Made by a program: the position numbers and the translations under genes
The notes under the pieces: generated by a model
What the model saw: only the letters and a program-made list of their open reading frames with translations
Databases searched by the model: none
Told to the model about the DNA's origin: nothing
Shown: in pieces, positions 6,917 through 12,462 of the stretch
Layout: the number at the start of each line of letters is the position of its first letter
Position numbering within the stretch: the stretch's first letter is position 1
Assembly (NCBI GenBank): GCA_047634655.1
Contig: JBLIHY010000063.1
Span: 1 to 12,462, forward strand
DNA: 12,462 bases
DNA from: CANLBN01 sp047634655
Lineage (GTDB): Bacteria > Pseudomonadota > Gammaproteobacteria > Pseudomonadales > Cellvibrionaceae
Reading direction: 5' to 3'

Positions 6917-7534
6917 CTATCGACACGCCCCAACACGCCGCCATATCAGCAGACGGTTGTTGGCTGGCATGGCGTCATCTTTCATTAGCTCAAAATTCTC
7001 CGTCGCAGCTTGGGCAGCGACCTGCTCGAAGTCTCGAATACCACGAGCGGAGTCTGTAGCTTTTAGCCATTGATCAAACTGGGCGTTGCTATCGCTAGTA
7101 TGGGAACCTGCATATTTAAAAGGCCCATAAACCAGCAAAAACCCGCCCTCTTTCAAGAGTCTAGCCGAACATCGAATTGCCGACACCGCCAGATGCCAAG
7201 ACATGATATGCAATGTATTTGCCATAAACACGGCGTCGTAATGCCTTTCGATAAGTGGTGGATCGTCAACATCGAACACTACGGGCAGCCGTACGTTGGA
7301 TAACTGAGCGCCCGACAGCCACTGCTGGATGGCGGGAAAATTCTCCGATAAATCGCTGGTGTGCCAATATAATTGGGGCATAGCGGCGCCGAAGTATACA
7401 GAATGCTGCCCGGTGCCGCTGCCAATTTCAAAAACTGAACTCGAGTTTTTCAGCAGTGGCTGGATTCGCCGCAAAATAGGCTCTGAATTATTAGCGCAAG
7501 CCTGAGAAAAAGGCTTAGTTGATAATGACGTCAT
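6917..7534 (-). CDS. DUF938 family, SAM-dependent methyltransferase-like protein
   Basis: This 205-residue cytoplasmic protein has the class I methyltransferase fold. It begins with the DUF938 hallmark KPFSQACANNSEPIL, followed by the glycine-rich SAM-binding motif FEIGSGTGQH (about residues 35-44), the HTSDLSEN segment at the end of strand 2, the DVDDPP region, the AVFMANTLHIMSW motif and LLKEGGFLLVYGPF. The methyl acceptor of the family is unknown. The ATG at 7532-7534 has only a weak ribosome binding site. A -10-like TATAAA lies at 7555-7560 on the minus strand, so transcription probably starts in the short gap after the pstS terminator. Length is typical and all expected motifs are intact. 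Confidence 0.9.
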   Translation of the reverse strand: MTSLSTKPFSQACANNSEPILRRIQPLLKNSSSVFEIGSGTGQHSVYFGAAMPQLYWHTSDLSENFPAIQQWLSGAQLSNVRLPVVFDVDDPPLIERHYDAVFMANTLHIMSWHLAVSAIRCSARLLKEGGFLLVYGPFKYAGSHTSDSNAQFDQWLKATDSARGIRDFEQVAAQAATENFELMKDDAMPANNRLLIWRRVGACR

Positions 7535-7554
7535 CTTAGGTTGCTCTTAAATCT

Positions 7555-7560
7555 TTTATA
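7555..7560 (-). promoter_or_regulatory. Possible -10 element of the DUF938 gene
   Basis: TATAAA on the minus strand lies 20 bp before the start codon and just after the upstream terminator. The -35 region is only a T-rich tract, so the promoter is tentative. Confidence 0.3.
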
Positions 7561-7583
7561 GCAAGAGAGTTTACGTGAAAAAC

Positions 7584-7614
7584 AAAAACCCCGGCCTATT
7601 GCCGGGGTTTTTTT
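7584..7614 (-). terminator. Strong rho-independent terminator after pstS
   Basis: A 7-bp GC stem, CCCCGGC/GCCGGGG, with a 5-nt loop is flanked by A5 and T7, so it can act in both directions. On the minus strand it lies 44 nt past the stop of the phosphate-binding protein gene and insulates the DUF938 gene. Confidence 0.92.
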
Positions 7615-7658
7615 CAGAGCTTCACTAGACTGATTTCGACTTTTCAGTCGTTTTAATC

Positions 7659-8702
7659 TCAGAAGTCAGAGGCTTGCAGAGTTCTCAGATTTTTGGCGTC
7701 GGCAGCATAGCTAGCACGCAGTGTATCGTTTAGAGGAATTAGACCGATATCCGTTAGGTAACCCTCTGGACCCCAAGTTGATTCATCGATAAATTCAGCA
7801 ATATATGCCTCGATGCCAGGTACAACACGCACATGATTTTTCTTGATGTAGAAGTAAAGTGGTCGAGAAATTGTATAGTCCTTAGCGGCAATGCTTTCAA
7901 AAGTCGGCGCAACACCTTCGACGATTGAAGCTTGAACCCGAGAGGAATTTTCTTCCAGAAAGCTGAAGCCAAAAATACCTAGCGCCAGTGGGTTTTTCTC
8001 CAGCTTTTGAACAATCAGGTTATCGTTCTCGCCAGATTCGACGTAAGCGCCATCCTCTCGAATATTATGACAGACAGATTTGTAAGCATTTTTGTCTTTT
8101 TTGCGCATGACCTTGATCCAATCAAAGGTTTTGCAGCCCCCTTCCATGGCGAGTTCAGCAAAGGCGTCGCGAGTACCGGAAGTTGGGGGTGGGCCCATTA
8201 CTTCGATCGCAATATCTGGCAGAGATGGGTTTACCTCTTTCCAAGTCTTGTAGGGATTGGCAAGCAAACTTTCAGAACCGTCGGGATTGGGTACCTCTTT
8301 CGCCAAGGCCAGGAAAATGTCGCGACGAGTCAGGGAAAGTTGCGGAGACACTTTGGAATTAGCGATGGCGATACCGTCGAAGCCGACAAGTATTTCGACG
8401 ACTTCAACGCCGTTTTTATGACAGCTCTCAAATTCAGAGAACTTTATACGCCGGGAGGCGTTAGTAATGCTGGGGGAGTTCATACCATAGCCGGAGCAAA
8501 ATAACTTCATACCCCCGCCAGAACCGGTGGATTCGACAACAGGCGTATTAAATTGGGTGGTGTTACCGAACTCTCCAGCCACTTTGATTGAGAAAGGATA
8601 AACGGTGGAGGAACCGACGATACTAATGTATTCGCGTGCTATCGCTGATGTGCTCAAGATAACGGCTGCCGCCGCTACTGCAACAGAAAAAATCGTTTTC
8701 AT
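7659..8702 (-). CDS. PstS-family periplasmic phosphate-binding protein
   Basis: This 347-residue exported protein should bind phosphate in the periplasm for an ABC importer. It begins with a Sec signal peptide (MKTIF..., hydrophobic Ala/Val core) with likely cleavage after AIA at residue 22. Binding-loop motifs follow: GSSTVYPF (30-37), ESTGSGGG (57-64) and GPPPTSGTRDAF (170-181), the usual three loops of the PBP-like phosphate-binding family. The ATG at 8700-8702 has GGAG (8711-8714) at 8-nt spacing; the frame is open further upstream but lacks a signal peptide there and would run into the promoter. Regulation by PhoB is indicated by the Pho box at 8801-8818. No pstC, pstA, pstB or phoU is nearby, and the gene is bounded by terminators, so it is a single-gene unit. 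It could be a paralogue of a main pstS elsewhere. Confidence 0.93.
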   Translation of the reverse strand: MKTIFSVAVAAAAVILSTSAIAREYISIVGSSTVYPFSIKVAGEFGNTTQFNTPVVESTGSGGGMKLFCSGYGMNSPSITNASRRIKFSEFESCHKNGVEVVEILVGFDGIAIANSKVSPQLSLTRRDIFLALAKEVPNPDGSESLLANPYKTWKEVNPSLPDIAIEVMGPPPTSGTRDAFAELAMEGGCKTFDWIKVMRKKDKNAYKSVCHNIREDGAYVESGENDNLIVQKLEKNPLALGIFGFSFLEENSSRVQASIVEGVAPTFESIAAKDYTISRPLYFYIKKNHVRVVPGIEAYIAEFIDESTWGPEGYLTDIGLIPLNDTLRASYAADAKNLRTLQASDF

Positions 8703-8710
8703 TGAATTAT

Positions 8711-8714
8711 CTCC
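8711..8714 (-). promoter_or_regulatory. Ribosome binding site of the pstS-family gene
   Basis: GGAG on the minus strand lies 8 nt before the ATG at 8702 and favours this start over longer alternatives that lack a signal peptide. Confidence 0.8.
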
Positions 8715-8784
8715 AAAAGGATATATCGTTGTTGACAGAAAATTTGGGAGAGAAGCCTCTATTGGCTGCTCATCACCAGCGGCA

Positions 8785-8790
8785 ACCATA
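8785..8790 (-). promoter_or_regulatory. -10 element of the Pho-regulated promoter
   Basis: TATGGT on the minus strand (4 of 6 matches to TATAAT) lies exactly 10 bp after the Pho box, the spacing known for E. coli Pho promoters in which the box replaces the -35. The transcript would start near 8778 with a leader of about 75 nt. Confidence 0.6.
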
Positions 8791-8800
8791 ACGCAGGTTG

Positions 8801-8818
8801 ATGACAGAAAAATGACAA
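8801..8818 (-). promoter_or_regulatory. Pho box (PhoB operator)
   Basis: On the minus strand TTGTCAT-TTTT-CTGTCAT gives two 7-bp repeats separated by 4 bp, differing from the CTGTCAT consensus at one base only. It lies about 100 bp upstream of the phosphate-binding protein start. A further half-site (CTGTCAA, 8732-8738) occurs downstream in the leader. Confidence 0.85.
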
Positions 8819-8916
8819 GCGGTGGAATTTAGGTGGATTGCTGACGGAAAAACGTAATGGTTGGTTTACAGCAAAGAATAGCGGTGTTGTTGGACGAAAT
8901 GCCCGCAGGCTAATAT

Positions 8917-8940
8917 AAAAAAAGGCGCCCAAGGGCGCCT
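8917..8940 (-). terminator. Strong rho-independent terminator after the porin gene
   Basis: On the minus strand AGGCGCCC and GGGCGCCT form an 8-bp GC-rich stem (effective loop CTTG), followed by T7. It lies about 40 nt beyond the porin stop and separates the porin transcript from the Pho promoter. Confidence 0.93.
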
Positions 8941-8961
8941 CTTCTTCGAACACTAAACTAA

Positions 8962-8976
8962 GCTAGCTGAGCTAGC
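8962..8976. repeat. Palindrome GCTAGCT-G-AGCTAGC
   Basis: A 7-bp dyad around a single central base lies between the porin stop codon and its terminator, flanked by an outer CTAAG/CTTAG pair. It may fold as an extra 3' structure on the porin mRNA. Confidence 0.5.
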
Positions 8977-8982
8977 GTTAAC

Positions 8983-9984
8983 TTAGAATTGGAACTTAGT
9001 ACCAACAACAGTATTGCTGTCACATAGGTTACCTGGAGCTGCTGTAGCGCCACAATCTGCATCGTAATTAGCCGTCTCACCATAAAGGGTGATATTTTTA
9101 GAGATGGCATAATCGAAACCAACAGCAGTTACGTCATTATCAAAGGCTACAAGGCCAACACTTTCTCCTTCAATTTCCTCATAAGAGACTTTTAATGCTA
9201 ATTTATCGGTAGCGTTGTACAAAGCAGAAAGACCCATAACCTCTTGATCATCTCTTCCGGTATCTGGATATGCTACGACTTCGAAGAAGCCAGCAACGGT
9301 GAACATATCGTTAGTGTAACTGGCACCAAAAGCTTGACGAGTGTCAACTGTCGCTGCATCGTTCTGGAAGTCAAGCATTACATAGCCAGCCTGTATACCA
9401 TTAGCCTTGTAAACAACACGGGCAACTGCTATGTCTATGTCTTTTTCACCAACAGTTCCATCTCCATCACCACCGTCTGAATAAGAGGCGAGTACTGCGT
9501 AGACGGGACCAAAGTTGGGTGTTTTCCACGCAATGGCATTATTGAACTGGGTATCTTGTGCAGAAAATACGTCAGTATTTTCAGCCATAATATCGGCTTT
9601 AGCGTAAATATCCGCGAAAATACCGGAGGGTGATTGACCCACAACGAAGGCACCGAAACTACCCACAGCGATAATACGAGCGGCATCAACTTCAACAGTG
9701 TTGTCTGTGGTGGTTGCACCAGAGGTATCTATGGTGGTTGTACCGTTATCTTCAGCAAGTCCAGCAAATTCCAAATCAATATCGGCGATCCACTTGACGC
9801 TACCGACTTGCTCAACGGCGGTGAAGTATAGCTCGACGTCATCGGCGCGAACATCCAAGCTGCTGTTGTCACCAGTTTCGACTAATACATCCAGTTTACC
9901 GCCAATTTTTAAATCAGCAGAAGCGAAAGGTGCAGCCATTGCGCCAGTTAAGGCCAAGGCTAGTGTGGTTTTTTTAAAGTTCAT
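8983..9984 (-). CDS. Outer-membrane beta-barrel porin
   Basis: This 333-residue protein has a clear signal peptide (MNFKKTTLALALTG..., cleavage after FASA near residue 23) and then DLKIGGKLDV, the usual first strand of a Gram-negative general porin (porin_4-like). Alternating hydrophobic/polar strands continue to a C-terminal VVGTKFQF, where the final Phe is the barrel-assembly signal. The mature part is acidic, suggesting a cation-preferring pore or a saline habitat. Two cysteines near the end (in DADCGAT and NLCDSN) lie in what is probably the last surface loop and could form a disulfide. The ATG at 9982-9984 has AAGGG (9994-9998) 9 nt upstream. It has its own terminator. Adjacency to the pstS-family gene suggests, but does not show, a role in phosphate uptake; its own upstream DNA lacks a Pho box. 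Confidence 0.88.
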   Translation of the reverse strand: MNFKKTTLALALTGAMAAPFASADLKIGGKLDVLVETGDNSSLDVRADDVELYFTAVEQVGSVKWIADIDLEFAGLAEDNGTTTIDTSGATTTDNTVEVDAARIIAVGSFGAFVVGQSPSGIFADIYAKADIMAENTDVFSAQDTQFNNAIAWKTPNFGPVYAVLASYSDGGDGDGTVGEKDIDIAVARVVYKANGIQAGYVMLDFQNDAATVDTRQAFGASYTNDMFTVAGFFEVVAYPDTGRDDQEVMGLSALYNATDKLALKVSYEEIEGESVGLVAFDNDVTAVGFDYAISKNITLYGETANYDADCGATAAPGNLCDSNTVVGTKFQF

Positions 9985-10003
9985 TTTTCCATACCCTTGA
10001 ATA

Positions 10004-10019
10004 GTAAATAAGTAAATAA
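10004..10019. repeat. Tandem GTAAATAA x2 in the porin leader
   Basis: An 8-bp unit is repeated perfectly, 20-35 nt upstream of the porin start codon. It makes the leader AT-rich and unstructured near the ribosome binding site. Confidence 0.7.
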
Positions 10020-10056
10020 CTTAAGTTAGTTTTATTGAAGTACGTCCTGTACGTAG

Positions 10057-10076
10057 TGTAGTTCCCCACGACTACA
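10057..10076. repeat. Dyad TGTAGT/ACTACA upstream of the porin gene
   Basis: A 6-bp inverted repeat with an 8-nt loop lies immediately beside a TACGT/ACGTA dyad (10041-10055). The two sit in the predicted porin leader or promoter start and could be an operator or RNA hairpins. Confidence 0.35.
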
Positions 10077-10100
10077 GTGGCGGAATTTAGCCTTTTTCAA
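10071..10100 (-). promoter_or_regulatory. Candidate porin promoter
   Basis: On the minus strand TTGAAA (10095-10100) is followed by an 18-bp spacer and TGTAGT (10071-10076). Match is moderate. It would give a leader of about 80 nt, a usual length for porin mRNAs. Confidence 0.3.
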
Positions 10101-10168
10101 TAATAAATGCAAGCGTCAACAACTAAGATCCAACGGTATGCAAGTGTTTTGTGCGCTCTGATGTCTTT

Positions 10169-10198
10169 TTAGTCACTTACCGCTTAGTCACTTACAGC
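10169..10198. repeat. 15-bp tandem direct repeat upstream of the porin gene
   Basis: TTAGTCACTTACCGC is followed at once by TTAGTCACTTACAGC, 14 of 15 identical. It lies in the gap between pyrC and the porin gene, about 185 bp before the porin start, and could be a paired regulator-binding site or a slippage duplication. Confidence 0.85.
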
Positions 10199-10269
10199 GA
10201 ATAGATGGAAATTTTGAATAAAAAATTAGAAAACACAATGTCGTCTGCGCAATGGTTGCCTATTAGCGG

Positions 10270-11307
10270 TTAGTCCAACCGTTGCCAGGACAAGGTCTGT
10301 CCAGCAAAGAAGGGAATGATGCTGTCGCCATTGGGCAAGAGAATATTTTCGGGAACTTGCCAGGGCTGTTTGACCAGAGTGATAGTGCCCTGATTGCGCG
10401 GTAAACCGTAAAAATCGGCGCCGCGGTGGCTGGCAAAGGCCTCGAGTTTATCCAGCGCGCCCAAGTCTTCGAAAATCTGAGCATAGAGTTCGATAGTACT
10501 TCGAGCGGTGTAGCAACCCGCGCAGCCACAGGCAGATTCCTTGCGGGATTGCTCGTGGGGCGCCGAATCGCTACCGAGAAAGAACTTGGGCGAGCCGCTG
10601 ACGGCGGCCTCTTGCAGTGCCACTTGGTGGCTGTTGCGCTTCAAGACGGGCAAACAGTAATTGTGGGGACGAATGCCGCCTACCAGCAAATCGTTGCGAT
10701 TTAACAGCAAGTGCTGCGGGGTGATTGTCGCCGCCACATTATCCCCCGCCGATTGCACAAACTCCACCGCCTCGCGGGTAGTGATATGTTCAAAGACGAT
10801 TTTTAATTGCGGAAAATTATCGGCGATATCTCGTAGATGGCGATCGATAAACACCTTCTCTCGATCAAAAATATCAATATCGTCATCGGTCACCTCCCCG
10901 TGAATCAACAGCAGCAAACCCGTCTCCTGCATGGCTTCGAAAGCAGTCTCCAGATGTTGCCATTCACCGACGCCAGCCAAAGAGTGAGTGGTCGCTCCGG
11001 CGGGATAAATTTTTACCGCCACCGCGCCGGCGGCTTTTGCCTCGTAGATGGTTTCCGCCGTGGTGTCATCCGTTAGATAAAGCGTCATCAAAGGCTCGAA
11101 ATCGCTATTCTCGGGGCGGGCATCTAGAATCCGCTGGCGATAATCTCTAAGCATATCAGCGCTGGTGATTGGCGGTGCCAGGTTGGGCATGACGATGGCA
11201 CGGCGAAAGCAGCGTGTGGTGGCCGCAACTGTCTCGGCGAGTATTTCACCGTCGCGGAGGTGGATGTGCCAGTCATCGGGCACGGTCAGAGTCAGAGTTT
11301 CAGTCAT
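10270..11307 (-). CDS. pyrC: Dihydroorotase, type II (PyrC)
   Basis: This 345-residue cytoplasmic zinc enzyme cyclises N-carbamoyl-L-aspartate to dihydroorotate in de novo pyrimidine synthesis. The active site is complete: HIHLRDG (His14, His16, Arg18), the carboxylated Lys99 in VKIYPAGATT, His136 in LIHGEVTD, His174 in FEHITT and catalytic Asp247 in GSDSAPH, followed by the family-typical KESACGCAGCYTA. Length matches E. coli PyrC. I start at the ATG at 11305-11307; an in-frame TTG two codons earlier is less likely. The start lies inside the end of the upstream sugar dehydrogenase gene (8-bp overlap), and no good Shine-Dalgarno is seen, so translational coupling is likely. No clear terminator follows. 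Confidence 0.97.
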   Translation of the reverse strand: MTETLTLTVPDDWHIHLRDGEILAETVAATTRCFRRAIVMPNLAPPITSADMLRDYRQRILDARPENSDFEPLMTLYLTDDTTAETIYEAKAAGAVAVKIYPAGATTHSLAGVGEWQHLETAFEAMQETGLLLLIHGEVTDDDIDIFDREKVFIDRHLRDIADNFPQLKIVFEHITTREAVEFVQSAGDNVAATITPQHLLLNRNDLLVGGIRPHNYCLPVLKRNSHQVALQEAAVSGSPKFFLGSDSAPHEQSRKESACGCAGCYTARSTIELYAQIFEDLGALDKLEAFASHRGADFYGLPRNQGTITLVKQPWQVPENILLPNGDSIIPFFAGQTLSWQRLD

Positions 11308-12430
11308 AATCAATACGGATCAATTGGCCATTACTGGCACCGGTTAATAAATACAACGCCGGCTGCTGCCGGTCGTCACTGAAGTTGCGGACATCGCGAA
11401 TGCGACCAAACCTGCCCTGGAAATGCCGCTGCTCTTTGAGTAATAAATCTTCTTTAAAGGTCAATTGCGCCAGCAGCTGATACTTGAGCGCTCCAACCCA
11501 GAGATCGCCCCGATAGAAGGCCATGCCAGAGGGAGCGATGGAAGGATCCCAGAAGTGCAGCGGTTGTTCCATTCCCGGTTTGCGAATGCCTTCGCCAATT
11601 TTGAGACCACTGACGTATTCCACGCCATAGGTAATCACTGGCCAGCCATAGTTTTTTCCGGCCTGTAGAAGATTCACCTCGTCACCGCCCTGGGGTCCGT
11701 GCTCGTGAATCCAGACTTCATCGGTCTGGGGATGCAAAGTCATACCCTGAACATTGCGGTGGCCGTAGGTAAAAATCTCTGGTCGAGCACCCGGTTGATT
11801 AACGAAAGGATTATCAATCGGTACTCGGCCGTCGTCGTGCAGGCGAATCACGCTGCCGTGATGGCTGTCCAAGCGCTGAGAAAAAGCCCGCTGCCCGCGA
11901 TCACCCAGAGAGATAAACAAAAAATTTTGTCGATCAAACAGCAGGCGCCCGCCAAAGTGACGGCCGCCACGAACCTTGGGCTGCGCCTCGAAAATCGTTT
12001 TCACCTCGGTCAACCTGGGCTCGGCCGTGTCAATATCGAGCAGATTCGCACGCACCACCTCCGTGCTGTGGCCTCGAGTAGCGTCACCCGAAGTAAAACT
12101 GAGATAAATTGTAGGTTGCTCGGGAAATTGTGGGTGCAGCGTCACATCGAGGAGTCCTCCCTGCCCGACGATATCAACTTCCGGGAGAGCACTGACCGGC
12201 GCGGAAATATTCCCTTGTAGATCGACGATGCGCAGTGTCGCTGCGCGCTTTTCAGTCACCAGAAAACGGCCGTCAGGAAGCTGCGCCATTCCCCATGGGC
12301 TGGACAGTTGATCGGTAATTACTCGAACACTGAAATCGGCCCAACTCCATAGAGGGATGAGGCAGAAAAAAGCTATGCCAGCGAGTTTAATAGCTGGAAT
12401 CTTTGACAATACCGTTATCGGTTTTCTCAA
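11300..12430 (-). CDS. PQQ-dependent aldose sugar dehydrogenase (YliI/Asd type)
   Basis: This 376-residue protein is a soluble, exported six-bladed beta-propeller quinoprotein that likely oxidises aldose sugars to lactones in the periplasm, using PQQ and calcium. The signal peptide has a basic start (RKPITVLSK), a hydrophobic core and a SWA site near residue 32. Family motifs follow: LSSPWGMAQLPDGRFLVTEK, GQGGLLDVTLHP, RGGRHFGGRL with probable catalytic His158, YGHRNVQGM (about 221), HEHGPQGGDEVN (about 243) and SIAPSGMAFY. The start is TTG at 12428-12430, with AGGAG (12440-12444) at 9-nt spacing. No in-frame stop lies between it and the window edge, so a longer form is formally possible, but the signal peptide argues against it. 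PQQ biosynthesis genes are not in view. It is the first gene of a probable pair with pyrC. Confidence 0.92.
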   Translation of the reverse strand: MRKPITVLSKIPAIKLAGIAFFCLIPLWSWADFSVRVITDQLSSPWGMAQLPDGRFLVTEKRAATLRIVDLQGNISAPVSALPEVDIVGQGGLLDVTLHPQFPEQPTIYLSFTSGDATRGHSTEVVRANLLDIDTAEPRLTEVKTIFEAQPKVRGGRHFGGRLLFDRQNFLFISLGDRGQRAFSQRLDSHHGSVIRLHDDGRVPIDNPFVNQPGARPEIFTYGHRNVQGMTLHPQTDEVWIHEHGPQGGDEVNLLQAGKNYGWPVITYGVEYVSGLKIGEGIRKPGMEQPLHFWDPSIAPSGMAFYRGDLWVGALKYQLLAQLTFKEDLLLKEQRHFQGRFGRIRDVRNFSDDRQQPALYLLTGASNGQLIRIDYD

Positions 12431-12439
12431 AGTGACTAG

Positions 12440-12444
12440 CTCCT
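12440..12444 (-). promoter_or_regulatory. Ribosome binding site deciding a TTG start
   Basis: AGGAG on the minus strand lies 9 nt before the TTG of the sugar dehydrogenase gene, which then begins directly with a signal peptide. Confidence 0.75.
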
Positions 12445-12462
12445 GTTGTGAGTAGTTGAGAA

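Noticed and set aside
6742..7059. 105-codon plus-strand frame starting in the aminotransferase promoter gap
   Set aside because: It starts with TTG, has no SD, and half of it is antisense to the DUF938 gene.
7525..7534. ATGACGTCAT palindrome at the DUF938 start codon
   Set aside because: It is explained by the start codon and the codons Met-Thr-Ser; the resemblance to a eukaryotic CRE site is irrelevant here.
8007..8504. 165-codon plus-strand open frame opposite the pstS-family gene
   Set aside because: It is antisense to a well-supported gene and has no ribosome binding site or domain motif.
8759..8953. 64-codon minus-strand frame between the porin and pstS genes
   Set aside because: It spans the porin terminator and the Pho box, which explain the sequence better than a gene.
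11699..12220. 173-codon plus-strand open frame opposite the sugar dehydrogenase gene
   Set aside because: It is fully antisense to a gene with clear family motifs, and its translation resembles no known protein.
1..12462. Defence island, toxin-antitoxin pair, CRISPR or prophage
   Set aside because: All confident genes belong to metabolic, transport or conserved-unknown families; no such modules or spaced repeats were seen.

Overview
The window looks like ordinary chromosome from a Gram-negative gammaproteobacterium, probably a marine or aquatic one. The evidence is a DUF484 protein, a dapA of the E. coli/Pseudomonas type, a signal-peptide-bearing outer-membrane porin ending in Phe, a type II PyrC dihydroorotase and a textbook PhoB (Pho) box. 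Base composition is moderate throughout. I see no rRNA, tRNA, CRISPR array, intact insertion sequence or prophage. The genus-level guess (something Cellvibrionales-like) is inference only.

Layout: the minus strand carries dapA (lysine/peptidoglycan precursor synthesis; its stop lies at the left edge), then a ~900 bp gene-poor gap with a RAYT/REP-type '...AAAGGGGACAG...' relic, a possible gene fossil and a perfect 14-bp tandem duplication. A half-size ABC exporter follows, also on the minus strand. The only two plus-strand genes, a DUF484 protein and a DUF2237 protein, come next. Everything after them is on the minus strand (in map order): a class Ic aspartate aminotransferase, a DUF938 methyltransferase-like protein, a periplasmic phosphate-binding protein (PstS family), a beta-barrel porin, dihydroorotase PyrC, and a PQQ-dependent aldose sugar dehydrogenase of the YliI/Asd type at the right edge.

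Regulation is best resolved around the phosphate-binding gene. It has an 18-bp Pho box (TTGTCAT-TTTT-CTGTCAT), a -10-like hexamer exactly 10 bp further on, a good Shine-Dalgarno and its own strong terminator. A second strong terminator separates it from the porin upstream. It therefore looks like an autonomous phosphate-starvation transcription unit without pstCAB beside it. pyrC and the sugar dehydrogenase overlap by 8 bp and probably form a translationally coupled pair. Two genes (aspartate aminotransferase and sugar dehydrogenase) use TTG starts backed by good ribosome binding sites.

Functionally, three separate units touch aspartate metabolism: aspartate aminotransferase makes it, DapA uses aspartate semialdehyde, and PyrC cyclises carbamoyl-aspartate. 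They are not in one operon, so this is a loose theme. I found no convincing new multi-gene system. The most useful second looks are the orphan Pho-box pstS unit, the two 14-15 bp tandem duplications in intergenic DNA, the fossil region upstream of dapA, and the 5' leader hairpins.
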